Source: Streptomyces sp. DvalAA-43
GTDB taxonomy: Bacteria > Actinomycetota > Actinomycetes > Streptomycetales > Streptomycetaceae
Direction of reading: 5' to 3'
DNA: 64,000 nucleotides
Assembly (NCBI RefSeq): GCF_900091725.1
Contig: NZ_FMBW01000004.1
Span: 1-64,000 of the forward strand
Below, piece after piece: positions 1 to 8,027 of this stretch (its first letter is position 1; each line of letters opens with the position of its first letter). The notes beneath the pieces are model-generated. The model was not told the origin of the DNA and did no database searches. It saw only the letters and a list, made by a program, of their open reading frames with translations. A program made the position numbers and the translations under genes.

Positions 1-1
1 C

Positions 2-286
2 CCGGGATGGTGCCCGGTATGGGACACCGGGTGGCAGCGGTGCTTCCGGCTCATCCAGAACCTGCTCCAGAACGGCGGGGTCCTGCCGGTAGCGGCCGGG
101 AAGGTGATCGTGCAGGGCGAAGACCTCGGGCGCTGGGTGTCGGCGCAGCGGCACGGGTGGGAACAACTCCTTCCCGCACAGCAATGGCTCCTGGAAAACG
201 TCCTCGGCATCGAACCCACCGAAGAAGCAGAACGGCCAGTACGACGGACACAGGACGACATGTGGGCCCTCAACCAACGCGGTTGA
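2..286 (+). pseudogene. Helicase-associated-domain protein, C-terminal remnant
   Basis: The open frame enters from the left edge and reads tryptophan-rich helicase-associated repeats (PGWCPVWDTGWQ, then GEDLGRWVSAQRHGW). It stops after NQRG. The helicase remnant ending at 12735 carries the same segment and continues with about 80 further residues, so this copy appears truncated at its 3' end. Bases 2-39 are identical to 12238-12275. Upstream sequence lies outside the window, so the N-terminal helicase part cannot be judged. Helicase-associated repeats are thought to help bind nucleic acid in bacterial DEAD/DEAH helicases; activity of this copy is unlikely. Confidence 0.7.
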
Positions 287-358
287 TCTGCGATGTCCCA
301 CCGTGGACGGGTCCCTGAAGCCGCCGCGGCACGACGGCTGTCGCGGCGGCGGCCCGGT

Positions 359-1972
359 TCACGCCGTCTCAACGCCTACATGAGTGCGGTGATGTCGAGG
401 CTCATCAATCTCGTCGAGCAAGGCGATTGCGAAGTCGTGGTGAGAGATGCGGCTGGCAGCGTCGGCGGAAGCGGTGGAGTAGCGCCCAGAGCGCGTGCCG
501 TCAGGATCGAAGTCGCCCGATGGACTGACGATCAGCCAGTCCAGCGCGGTAGTCGAGGTGCGCAGCACACCTGCCCCGGCTGCATGAGCAAGGCAGAAGG
601 GCCGGTACTCCGGCGGAAAGCCGGGGCTGTCCATCAACGGCGTCCCGTCGGCGGTCTCCAGAACGGCCGCCAGGCCGACGACGGCCAACCGGCCCACACC
701 GGCTTTCGGCAGCCCGTCCAAGAGCGCTTGGGCAGCGGTTTTGAAGAACACGTCAGCCTGGGCGCCAGGGTCGTAGGCAGCCATGATCGCAGCGTCATGC
801 CCGTTCGCGAGGTCCGCAACGGCGTCGGTGACGGTGACATCACCGACAAGCAGGCGGACTCCCGCCTCGTAATCCGAGGACAGGCGCATGCCCAACTGCC
901 CCGACGCCCAGATCCGGTCACCGGTCAGCAGCGCCCGCAGCATCGCGTGCTGCCAGGGTGTCAGCGTGTCCGGGCTGCCGGGTTCGGCGTCGCCGAGCGC
1001 GAGGACGACCAGATCCGCGGCCTCTGCCCATGGCACCCGGTCCTGGTTCTCGATACCGGCGATGGCCCGTCCGACTGCGTCCAGTGCGGCGTCCCGGGAG
1101 GCGGCGGGCAGCCGGTGGAGCGTCGGGACGATCAGCCGTTCCGGGGAGTTGAAGCAGAAGCCGGTCCTGGGCTCCATCCCGTACTCCTCCGGATCGACAC
1201 TGATCGCGCCCAGCTCCGCGACCAGCACGTTGATGGCCGCGGCCGGGACATCGGGGGTGGCGATCCTGCTCAGCGCCACCGCTGCCGCCCAGCGGTCGGG
1301 GTCGTCCACGTCGGCGAGCATCCGCTCCAGAAAGGCCGTGTCGGACCGGTCCCCGCAGGCGCCCGCCAGCAGCCCGATGGCGATGAGCACCGTCGTGCGG
1401 TCACTTCTGGGCAGCGGGCTCCGGACGCTCAGCCGGCGCAGCGCGGGCAGGATGTCCGCCGCGCTGCCAGGGAACCAGGCCAGGAGATGGGCCGCCTCGG
1501 CCGCGATCCCCGGGTCCTGGTGGTCTAGCAGGGGCACGATGGCCAGCACGCCCGCTGCGACGGCCGCATGGGTGGCGGCCTCGAGTTCCCTGTCCTGCTG
1601 CGGCCAGTCGGCGAATCCGGCCTCGTCGTAGCCGTCCGGCAACAACTCGGCCTCGTCCTCGCCGACGACCAGATGACGCAGGAAGACGAGGACGCGGGCC
1701 GGGTGAGGTGTGGTCTCCTCGGCGAGCATGTGCAACAGGAACGGCACGGCGTGGAGCGTGGCCTCGTAGACGCTTCCCTGGTGGTAGAGGTTGGACCACA
1801 TACGGTCCCACGCCTGTGTCCGGCGTTCCCGGTCGCCGCGGACCAGAGCGCGCAGCTGCTCCGGGACGTCGGTCGCCGGGCCGTAGGCGTGTCGGAGTTC
1901 GGCCCAGGGCACCTGGTCGAGTTCGTCGAGTGGGCGGGTGCCGGGCGACGGTACGGCGCGGTCGGGTCTCAC
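359..1972 (-). CDS. HEAT-repeat protein
   Basis: The 537-residue product begins VRPDRAV with a GTG whose bases overlap the TGA stop of the upstream LRR gene (GTGA), indicating translational coupling. It is a run of amphipathic helical pairs typical of HEAT repeats. The start resembles a common actinobacterial HEAT family (VPWAELRHAYGP, then HQGSVYEATLHAVPFLL). There is no signal peptide, membrane segment or catalytic motif. HEAT proteins usually act as scaffolds or binding surfaces. Longer open frames extend upstream in this phase, but they are antisense shadows over the LRR gene. Function unknown; partnership with the LRR protein is inferred from the overlap. Confidence 0.8.
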   Translation of the reverse strand: MRPDRAVPSPGTRPLDELDQVPWAELRHAYGPATDVPEQLRALVRGDRERRTQAWDRMWSNLYHQGSVYEATLHAVPFLLHMLAEETTPHPARVLVFLRHLVVGEDEAELLPDGYDEAGFADWPQQDRELEAATHAAVAAGVLAIVPLLDHQDPGIAAEAAHLLAWFPGSAADILPALRRLSVRSPLPRSDRTTVLIAIGLLAGACGDRSDTAFLERMLADVDDPDRWAAAVALSRIATPDVPAAAINVLVAELGAISVDPEEYGMEPRTGFCFNSPERLIVPTLHRLPAASRDAALDAVGRAIAGIENQDRVPWAEAADLVVLALGDAEPGSPDTLTPWQHAMLRALLTGDRIWASGQLGMRLSSDYEAGVRLLVGDVTVTDAVADLANGHDAAIMAAYDPGAQADVFFKTAAQALLDGLPKAGVGRLAVVGLAAVLETADGTPLMDSPGFPPEYRPFCLAHAAGAGVLRTSTTALDWLIVSPSGDFDPDGTRSGRYSTASADAASRISHHDFAIALLDEIDEPRHHRTHVGVETA

Positions 1973-4311
1973 CGGGCGCTCCCCGGGGCCTCGGGTGCGG
2001 CGGTGCGCTGGGCCTGCCGCCACGACTGGAATTCGGGTAGGGCGGCGATGTCGGTGAGGTCGCCGAAGGACGGGTCGCGGGTGAGGATCTGGTCGGCCAC
2101 CCGGTAGGCGTCGTCGGTTCGGCCGAGGGCGAGCAGGACGCGGACCTGAGTGTCGCGGACGAAGTCGTATTCCGGCCCGGCGGCGACGGTCAGCGCCTGC
2201 TCGACGGCGGCGAGCGCGCGCTCGGGTTCGCCGCTGTGCAGCAGATGCCAGGCGAGGGCGTTGCCGGTGCGGCGTTTGACTTCTTCCTGGAAGGCGCCCT
2301 CGTCGGTGAAGTGCCAGATCTGTCCGGGTATCAGGGAGAGTGTCTGCTCGGCGTACCGGATGAGTGTGGCGGTCAGCCGGGGCCGGTCGGCGTCCGGGGC
2401 GTTGTCGACGAGTTGGCCGAGGGCGTTGACCAGGCCGTAGTGGGCGTAGAGCTGGTCGTAGTCGGAGTGGCAGGCGCCCGGGGTGCAGAGCGTGACGGCT
2501 TCCTCGAAGGCGGTGACGGCTGCCGTGTGGTCCTGCGCGGTCTGTTTCTCGGCGCCGGTCCTGACCAGGGCGTGCACGGACTGCCAGTTCGGGTCGTGGA
2601 CGACCTCCTTGGTGCCGGTGTCCCGCAGGTCGAGCCGGGTCCGCGGAAACGCCGTGCGCAGCCGCTCCAGCGTGGGCCGGTCGAGCTTGGTGTACCGCAG
2701 GCCCGCGAACTCGAGTCGGCGCAGTCCGAAGAACGACTCTGGAAGGGTGGTGAGTTCGTTGAACGACAGGTCGATGTGCCGCAGGTTCGGCAAGTGGGTG
2801 AACGCGTCGTCGGGCAGTGCGCGGAAGGCGGTGCGCGCCTTCCGGCCGTCGAACGTTTCCTTGGCCCAGCGGTCGATCTCCAGGTGTTCGAGGGTGGTGA
2901 TGTCCCAGATTCCGGAGAGCAGGTCGCGGCTGGGCGGGGGCTGGTTGGAGCCCGGGGCGCTGCCGCTCAGGCGCAGGACGCGCAGCCGGGGCAGCCGGGC
3001 CAGGTCGGGCAGCCGCGTCAGTCGGGCGGACAGGGAGTTGCTCAGGTTGAGTTCCTCCAGTTCGGTCAGGTTCAGCAGCTCGTCGGGGACTGAGGCCAGC
3101 CAGACGTACGACAGGTCGAGTGTCCTCAGTCCGGTCAGGCGGGTGACGATCGGGGGGAAGTCGACCAGGGTGTCGCAGTGGTAGCCGCCCTGGTGCTGGC
3201 GGGACAGGTCCAGTTCGCGCAGCGTGTGCAGCCGGGCGAGCGTGTCGGGGAGCGGGCAGGTCAGCCGTGCGGCGCGCAGCACCTCCAGGCGGTCCAGGTC
3301 GCCGAGGGAGTCCGGCAGGGCTGTGAAGGCGTTGCCGGAGATGTCCAGCAGCCGCAGGTTCCGCAGCCGGCCGATGGACTCGGGCAGCCCGGTCAGCTGT
3401 GTCCCGGCCAGGTGGAGTTCTTCGAGGGCGGCCAGCTCGCCGATGCGCGGGTCGATTGTCTTGAGCTCGGCGTTGCCCTCCAGGGAGAGGACCCGCAGGT
3501 TGGGGAAGGAGAGGAGCTGCTCGGGGAAGTGCCTCAGCTTGCGTCCGGACAGGTCGAGTCCTGTCACCTCCTCCGCACGCACCAGCAGCGCGTCCAGCTC
3601 CTCCAGGGCGGCCAGATGGCTCGGCCGGACCCCGGCGCGCAGCACCTGCCGCCCCTCGCGCAAGGCCTCCGCGATCTTCCCCTCGTCGGCCGTGCCGTCG
3701 TCGTCGAGGAGTTCGGGCAGCAGCACGGTGTCCAGTTCCTCGTCGGTGAAGTCCACCGGGCAGTTGGACGGCCCGTTCTCGGCGACGAGCAGTGCCTGCG
3801 GCTGCTCGGCGAAGGTCATGCCGAAGTACGACACGCTGATGACGATCCGGGCGCGGGTCCGCCCGCACACCACGAGCCAACCGCCGTCCCCGTATGAGCC
3901 GCAGATGCCGCCGGTCACTTCCAGGTCCCCGCGCACCACCACGTTGGGGCAGCCGGACAGGAACACGTTGCGGGCCCGCAGACTGCCCGTCACCATGAAG
4001 AAGTTGCCGTCGCAGTCGTCCCACCAGTCCAGGTCACCGTCGACGGTCAGATCACCGTCCACGACGGTGTTGTACGGCACCCAGTCGCTGTCGCCCTCCG
4101 GCTCCAGATGGCCCGCGACATGCAGACCGCCCTCGTACAAGCGGATCTCCTGCTCGTCGGCGAACTCGGCGTACGGGTAGCCGACATCGGCGGAGACCCG
4201 GAACCGCTCCTCCGCCTCCTGGGCGCTGATGAGGCGGTACCCCACGGGTGAGTGCACCGTTGTGAGGGCGGGGGATACTGACGGGCTGCTCTGGGATTCG
4301 TCATCGGCCAT
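1969..4311 (-). CDS. Beta-helix / leucine-rich-repeat / TPR protein
   Basis: The 780-residue protein has three visible parts. Residues about 55-190 form a bactofilin-like parallel beta-helix (VVDGDLTVDGDL, MVTGSLRARNVF, VVVRGDLEV). Residues about 250-545 hold at least ten leucine-rich repeats of the LxxLxxLxLxxNxLxxLP type, close to PIRL-like repeats. Residues about 560-760 are TPR-like helices. No signal peptide or membrane helix is evident, so it is probably cytoplasmic. The ATG lies about 10 bases after a GGAG. Its stop overlaps the GTG of the HEAT gene. The beta-helix part closely matches the stand-alone protein at 35408-36109. Function unknown; the architecture suggests a multi-domain binding scaffold. 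Confidence 0.85.
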   Translation of the reverse strand: MADDESQSSPSVSPALTTVHSPVGYRLISAQEAEERFRVSADVGYPYAEFADEQEIRLYEGGLHVAGHLEPEGDSDWVPYNTVVDGDLTVDGDLDWWDDCDGNFFMVTGSLRARNVFLSGCPNVVVRGDLEVTGGICGSYGDGGWLVVCGRTRARIVISVSYFGMTFAEQPQALLVAENGPSNCPVDFTDEELDTVLLPELLDDDGTADEGKIAEALREGRQVLRAGVRPSHLAALEELDALLVRAEEVTGLDLSGRKLRHFPEQLLSFPNLRVLSLEGNAELKTIDPRIGELAALEELHLAGTQLTGLPESIGRLRNLRLLDISGNAFTALPDSLGDLDRLEVLRAARLTCPLPDTLARLHTLRELDLSRQHQGGYHCDTLVDFPPIVTRLTGLRTLDLSYVWLASVPDELLNLTELEELNLSNSLSARLTRLPDLARLPRLRVLRLSGSAPGSNQPPPSRDLLSGIWDITTLEHLEIDRWAKETFDGRKARTAFRALPDDAFTHLPNLRHIDLSFNELTTLPESFFGLRRLEFAGLRYTKLDRPTLERLRTAFPRTRLDLRDTGTKEVVHDPNWQSVHALVRTGAEKQTAQDHTAAVTAFEEAVTLCTPGACHSDYDQLYAHYGLVNALGQLVDNAPDADRPRLTATLIRYAEQTLSLIPGQIWHFTDEGAFQEEVKRRTGNALAWHLLHSGEPERALAAVEQALTVAAGPEYDFVRDTQVRVLLALGRTDDAYRVADQILTRDPSFGDLTDIAALPEFQSWRQAQRTAAPEAPGSAR

Positions 4312-4555
4312 CTGTGGTCGCTCCGTGGGGTGAAGTGCCCGGTAAGGCGGATTCGGTGGGGAAAGCGCGAGGCGCGATCGGCCGGGGCGGGCCGCCAGGC
4401 CGACGGGTACATGCGCTCAGTGGGCCTCGGCCTGCACGTCCGCGCGGAAGACCGGCAGACCCTCGCGGAGCCGGGCGAACAGCAGACCCCGGTCCAACAT
4501 TTCCCTGCCCCCGTCCTCGTCAACGGCGAAGACCTCGTCCACCAGCAGCTCGCGC

Positions 4556-4827
4556 AACTGCTCCTGGCCGACCGCGGCTACGACCACGACATCTACCGAC
4601 GCCGGATTCGCGAGCTGGGTATCCGCCCGCTCATCGCCCGCCGCGGCACCGAGCATGGCAGCGGCCTGGGCAAGAACCGCTGGGTCGTGGAAGCAGCATT
4701 CGCCCTCCTGCACTGGTTTCGCCGACTGCGTATCCGGTGGGAGATCCGCGCCGACATCCACCAAGCCTTCCTCACCCTGGGCTGCGCGATCATCTGCTGG
4801 CGACGCCTGAAGCCGTCGCTTCAGTGA
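4556..4827 (+). pseudogene. IS5-family transposase, C-terminal remnant
   Basis: The frame reads LLADRGYDHD, then RWVVEAAFALLHWF and a basic helical tail. This matches the last two acidic positions (D and E) of an IS5-type DDE transposase. The N-terminal catalytic half is missing, and the frame upstream of about 4556 does not resemble a transposase. It lies between the divergent LRR and peptidase genes and is clearly non-functional. Confidence 0.75.
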
Positions 4828-4931
4828 CGTCCCCACCCGATCTCCTGCGAAATCCGACACAAACCGTGCAATGTAGGCGTGTGTAGTCGGTACGGCGCCC
4901 AGCGATGACGACCCCAGGCTGATCACTGCCA

Positions 4932-5894
4932 TCACCGCCCGTCGAATCGCTCGAGCACAGCACGCACGTGCCTGTTCATGGCGGCGCTGCCCTTGTGCCC
5001 GGCGTCGTCGAAGACCACCAGTTCCGCGCCTGGCCAGGCGCGCGCGAATTCCCAGGCGGCACCGAGCGGGCAGCTCAGATCGTGCCGGCCATGGATGATC
5101 ACACCGGGGATCGCGGCCAAACGCCCGGCACCCCGCAACAGCGCGCCGTCTTCCAACCATCCGTGGCTGGCGGCGTAATGGGCACAGATCCGCGCGAATG
5201 CCTGCACGGCGTCCGAGGCGTGGTCGCTGTAGGGAGCTGGTTTGCCATTGGGCTCCAAGGAGAGGACGGCGTCCTCCCAGGCTGCCCAGTTGAGGGCCGC
5301 CTGCGCCCGTATCGCCGCGTCAGGGTCTTCCAAGAGCTTCACATAGGCAGCGACCAGGTCACCATCGCGCTCGCCTTCGGGTACGCCGTTCCTGAACCGC
5401 GCCCACGCCTCGGGAAAGAGCCGCGCGACCCCTCCGCGGTACAGCCAGTCCACCTCCGAACGGCCCATCATCCAAAAGGCGGGAAGCACCATCTCCGACA
5501 CTCGTTCCGGATGCCGTTCGGCGTAGGCGACCGACAGTGCCGAGCCCCACGACCCGCCGAAGAGCAACCACCGTTCAACCCCCAGGTGCGCACGCAACTG
5601 CTCCATGTCGCGTAGCAGCAGCTCAGCTGTGTTGAGACGCATGTTGGTCGCAGGATCGCTCGCATGCGGCGTGCTGCGTCCGCACCCCCGCTGGTCGAAC
5701 AGGATGATCCGGTAGCGCTCCGGGTCGAATGCCTTTGGGGTGCCGGACGGACTCCCGCCCCCGGGTCCGCCGTGGACGATGAGCGCGGGCTTGCCGTCTG
5801 GATTGCCGCGCACCTCCCAGTACACGAGATTGCCATCCCCGGTGTCCAACATGCCGCGGTCATGGGCTTCAGTCGAGGTGAAGGCAACAGGCAT
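4932..5894 (-). CDS. pip: Prolyl iminopeptidase (alpha/beta hydrolase, S33)
   Basis: The 320-residue protein has the S33 prolyl aminopeptidase layout: oxyanion-loop HGGPGGG at 41-47, FDQRGCGRS at 66-74, nucleophile elbow GGSWGS with Ser115, Asp272 in GRHDLS and His300 in DDAGHKGS. The enzyme releases N-terminal proline from peptides in the cytoplasm; no signal peptide is present. An upstream in-frame start at 6005 exists, but AGGAG sits about 8 bases before the ATG at 5894, and the extra 37 residues are unlike the family. Length is normal. It stands alone, next to the HxlR gene on the same strand. Confidence 0.9.
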   Translation of the reverse strand: MPVAFTSTEAHDRGMLDTGDGNLVYWEVRGNPDGKPALIVHGGPGGGSPSGTPKAFDPERYRIILFDQRGCGRSTPHASDPATNMRLNTAELLLRDMEQLRAHLGVERWLLFGGSWGSALSVAYAERHPERVSEMVLPAFWMMGRSEVDWLYRGGVARLFPEAWARFRNGVPEGERDGDLVAAYVKLLEDPDAAIRAQAALNWAAWEDAVLSLEPNGKPAPYSDHASDAVQAFARICAHYAASHGWLEDGALLRGAGRLAAIPGVIIHGRHDLSCPLGAAWEFARAWPGAELVVFDDAGHKGSAAMNRHVRAVLERFDGR

Positions 5895-6075
5895 GCAAGA
5901 GCTCCTACTTCGGCAATACGGTTGTCCTGGACCGTACATGCATCCCCGCCGCCGCCAAGGCGGGCTAACCGACAGCCCATCACCTGGGTCGCATTCTGTT
6001 AGCACTCCTTAGTCACCTGGACCGGCACCTGCCCCACCTGCCGACAACCCACCCCATGGCAGCCTACGACACCAC

Positions 6076-6450
6076 CTAACAAAGCCCTACTAGCGCCTTC
6101 TCCTCTGGCCGTCGAATGGTCGGCCGCTCGCGGCCCCAGGCGGCCAGCGGCTGGAGTGCGTCGTTGAGGCGCATGCCGTCCTCGGTCAGCGAGTACTCGA
6201 CGCGAGGCGGCACCTCGTCGTAGGAGACGCGGTGCACGACGCCGTCCGCTTCCAGTTCACGTAGGTGAGAGGCCAGCACTTTCTCCGTGATCCCCGGAAG
6301 CAGTCGGCGCAGCTCGCCGAAGCGACGGCAGGGGTGCTCGTGGAGCGCCCAGAGGATCAGCACCTTCCACTTGCCGCCGATCACCTCCATCACGGTGTCG
6401 ATCCCGCAGACGTGTCCGTCTGGTGTGCCCGGCCGGTTCAGCGTCGTCAT
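6076..6450 (-). CDS. HxlR-family transcriptional regulator
   Basis: The 124-residue winged-helix protein carries the family signature: an early cysteine (HVCGIDTVMEVIGGKWKVLIL), then RRFGELRRLLPGITEKVL and LREL. HxlR proteins bind palindromes and respond to electrophiles or redox signals through cysteines or ligands. AAGGGG precedes the ATG. It is divergent from the dehydrogenase gene at 6548, with a palindromic site between them, so it probably controls that gene and itself. Confidence 0.9.
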   Translation of the reverse strand: MTTLNRPGTPDGHVCGIDTVMEVIGGKWKVLILWALHEHPCRRFGELRRLLPGITEKVLASHLRELEADGVVHRVSYDEVPPRVEYSLTEDGMRLNDALQPLAAWGRERPTIRRPEEKALVGLC

Positions 6451-6500
6451 GCCCCACCCCTTCTGACGTGCTCGCTAACCCCGAGGTAACCACCCACTAC

Positions 6501-6514
6501 CAAGTGCGTACTTG
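6501..6514. promoter_or_regulatory. Candidate HxlR operator
   Basis: The site has CAAGT and ACTTG arms around a 4-base centre in the 97-base divergent gap, with a further ACTTG half-site near 6525. The spacing suits a small winged-helix dimer. Its role is inferred from position. Confidence 0.55.
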
Positions 6515-6547
6515 ATCACCTACGGACTTGTGACCAGCCTAATCGGC

Positions 6548-7429
6548 ATGGCACAGAACACTGTTCAAAAGACTCCCGTCACGATGCTGGGCCTCGGCAC
6601 GATGGGCACCGCGCTGGCCCGCACCTGGCTTGCCGTCGGCCACCCACTCACCGTCTGGAACCGCACCCCAGCCCGCGCCGCGGCACTCGCCGCCGAGGGT
6701 GCAAGGGTCGCGGACACCGCCGCTGAGGCGGTCGCAGCGAACACCCTGATCGTCCTTTGCCTGTTGGACGACACCTCGGTCGATGAGGTGCTGGCCGGCA
6801 CCGACCTGGCCGACAAAGACCTGGTCAACCTGACCACCAGCACCCCCGCCCAGGCCCGCGCCCGCGCCGAGTGGGCCCGCGAGCGTGGCGCCCGTTATCT
6901 GGACGGCGGGATCATGGCTGTTCCTCCGATGATCGGCGTCCCGGAAACCGGCGGCTACGTCTTCTACAGCGGCTCGCGGGAGCTGTTCGAGCGGCACCAG
7001 CAGACCCTGGGCGTCCCGGCCGGCACCACCTACGTCGGCAAGAACGCGGGCTTCGCGGCCCTGCACGATGTGGCTCTGCTCAGCGCCATGTACGGGATGT
7101 TCGCCGGTGCCGCGCACGCCTTCGCCTTGATCCGCAAGGAGGACATCGATCCCGCGTCGCTCGCCCCGCTGCTCGCCGACTGGCTCGTCGCGATGGCCCC
7201 GGCAGTTCACCAGACGGCTGACCAGTTGCGGAGCGGCGACTACACCAAGGGAGTCGTCTCCAACCTCGCCATGCAGGTGGCTGGCACGCCGACCTTCCTG
7301 AGCACCGCCGAGCAGCAGGGCGTCAGCCCGGAACTACTAAGCCCATACTTCGAGCTAATGCGCCGCCGCCTGGCCGAGGGCAGCGGCGAGGAGGACCTGA
7401 CGGGAGTGATAGACCTGCTGGTGCACTGA
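6548..7429 (+). CDS. NAD(P)-dependent beta-hydroxyacid/imine-reductase-like dehydrogenase
   Basis: The 293-residue protein opens with a Rossmann motif (VTMLGLGTMGTALA) followed by VWNRTPARA, which is the NADPH-preferring pattern. The helical C-terminal domain resembles 6-phosphogluconate-dehydrogenase-fold imine reductases (IREDs). The usual beta-hydroxyacid lysine position is not obvious (GKNAGFAALHDVALL), which fits IRED-like members. ATG 6548 is chosen because the Rossmann strand begins nine residues later; the upstream TTG at 6512 lies inside the presumed operator. It is divergently paired with the HxlR gene, a frequent arrangement for stress-induced reductases. The natural substrate is unknown. 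Confidence 0.85.
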   Translation: MAQNTVQKTPVTMLGLGTMGTALARTWLAVGHPLTVWNRTPARAAALAAEGARVADTAAEAVAANTLIVLCLLDDTSVDEVLAGTDLADKDLVNLTTSTPAQARARAEWARERGARYLDGGIMAVPPMIGVPETGGYVFYSGSRELFERHQQTLGVPAGTTYVGKNAGFAALHDVALLSAMYGMFAGAAHAFALIRKEDIDPASLAPLLADWLVAMAPAVHQTADQLRSGDYTKGVVSNLAMQVAGTPTFLSTAEQQGVSPELLSPYFELMRRRLAEGSGEEDLTGVIDLLVH

Positions 7430-7457
7430 CGAGCCGCTTGCCGCCACAGAAGCCACC

Positions 7458-7497
7458 GTGCTGGTCACAGTCCTCAACGAGACGCTGTGACCAGCAC
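7458..7497. terminator. Hairpin terminator after the dehydrogenase
   Basis: Perfect 13-base arms (GTGCTGGTCACAG and its complement) enclose a 14-base loop, 28 bases after the stop. There is no T-tract, as is common in Streptomyces. Confidence 0.7.
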
Positions 7498-7687
7498 TTG
7501 CACAACACGCCCTACAAGTCCTCACAACCCGCCGACCTCGTAGACGCCCGAGGACGCGGGGCCACCTATCGATCGAAGTCACAGATATCTTTCCGGCCCG
7601 AAAATCCGCAGATGCCCCGCCTGTGCGGCGCGGTCGTCACGGGCGGCTGAACCCCAACGCATGACCGCCCGGGTTGGGCCGTGCCGT

Positions 7688-7858
7688 TCACCGGCGACCG
7701 CGGACGGCGCGGATGACGTCGGCGGCAGCGGTGAGGACCGCAGCGCGGTGGTGGGAGTCGGTGCCGCGCATGGCCAGCCGCACCACCAGCACCGCTGCAG
7801 CGGCCACCGCCACGACCACTCCCAGGGCGGTGATCAGCCCGATCGAGATGGGATCCAC
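7688..7858 (-). CDS. Small single-pass membrane protein
   Basis: The 56-residue protein begins VDPISIGLITALG and has one hydrophobic helix (about residues 5-26), followed by a basic cytoplasmic tail ending VRGRR. GTG 7858 is preferred because AAGGAG stands about 9 bases upstream. Small proteins of this kind are common in Streptomyces. No function can be assigned. Confidence 0.6.
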   Translation of the reverse strand: MDPISIGLITALGVVVAVAAAAVLVVRLAMRGTDSHHRAAVLTAAADVIRAVRGRR

Positions 7859-8027
7859 TGGAGGACTCCTTCCAGCTCGCTGGTACCGCGTCGCTCGCGG
7901 CACCAGCAGGAGACCGTATGAATCCAACTCGACGACAGGGCTACCGGAATCGCACGACCTCGGGCGTTGCCCGGCAGGTCAGCGCTAGTGTGCGGTCTCC
8001 GGCGACCGGAGACACCGGAAACCGTGC

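Noticed and set aside
293..1528. Plus-strand 411-codon frame at the left edge
   Set aside because: Antisense shadow of the HEAT gene; repetitive Gly/Arg/Gln composition and no ribosome site.
359..4024. A single 1221-residue minus-strand reading frame
   Set aside because: Only the part below 1972 reads as a protein (HEAT repeats). The upstream part is arginine/proline-rich and antisense-phase to the LRR gene, a common effect of high GC.
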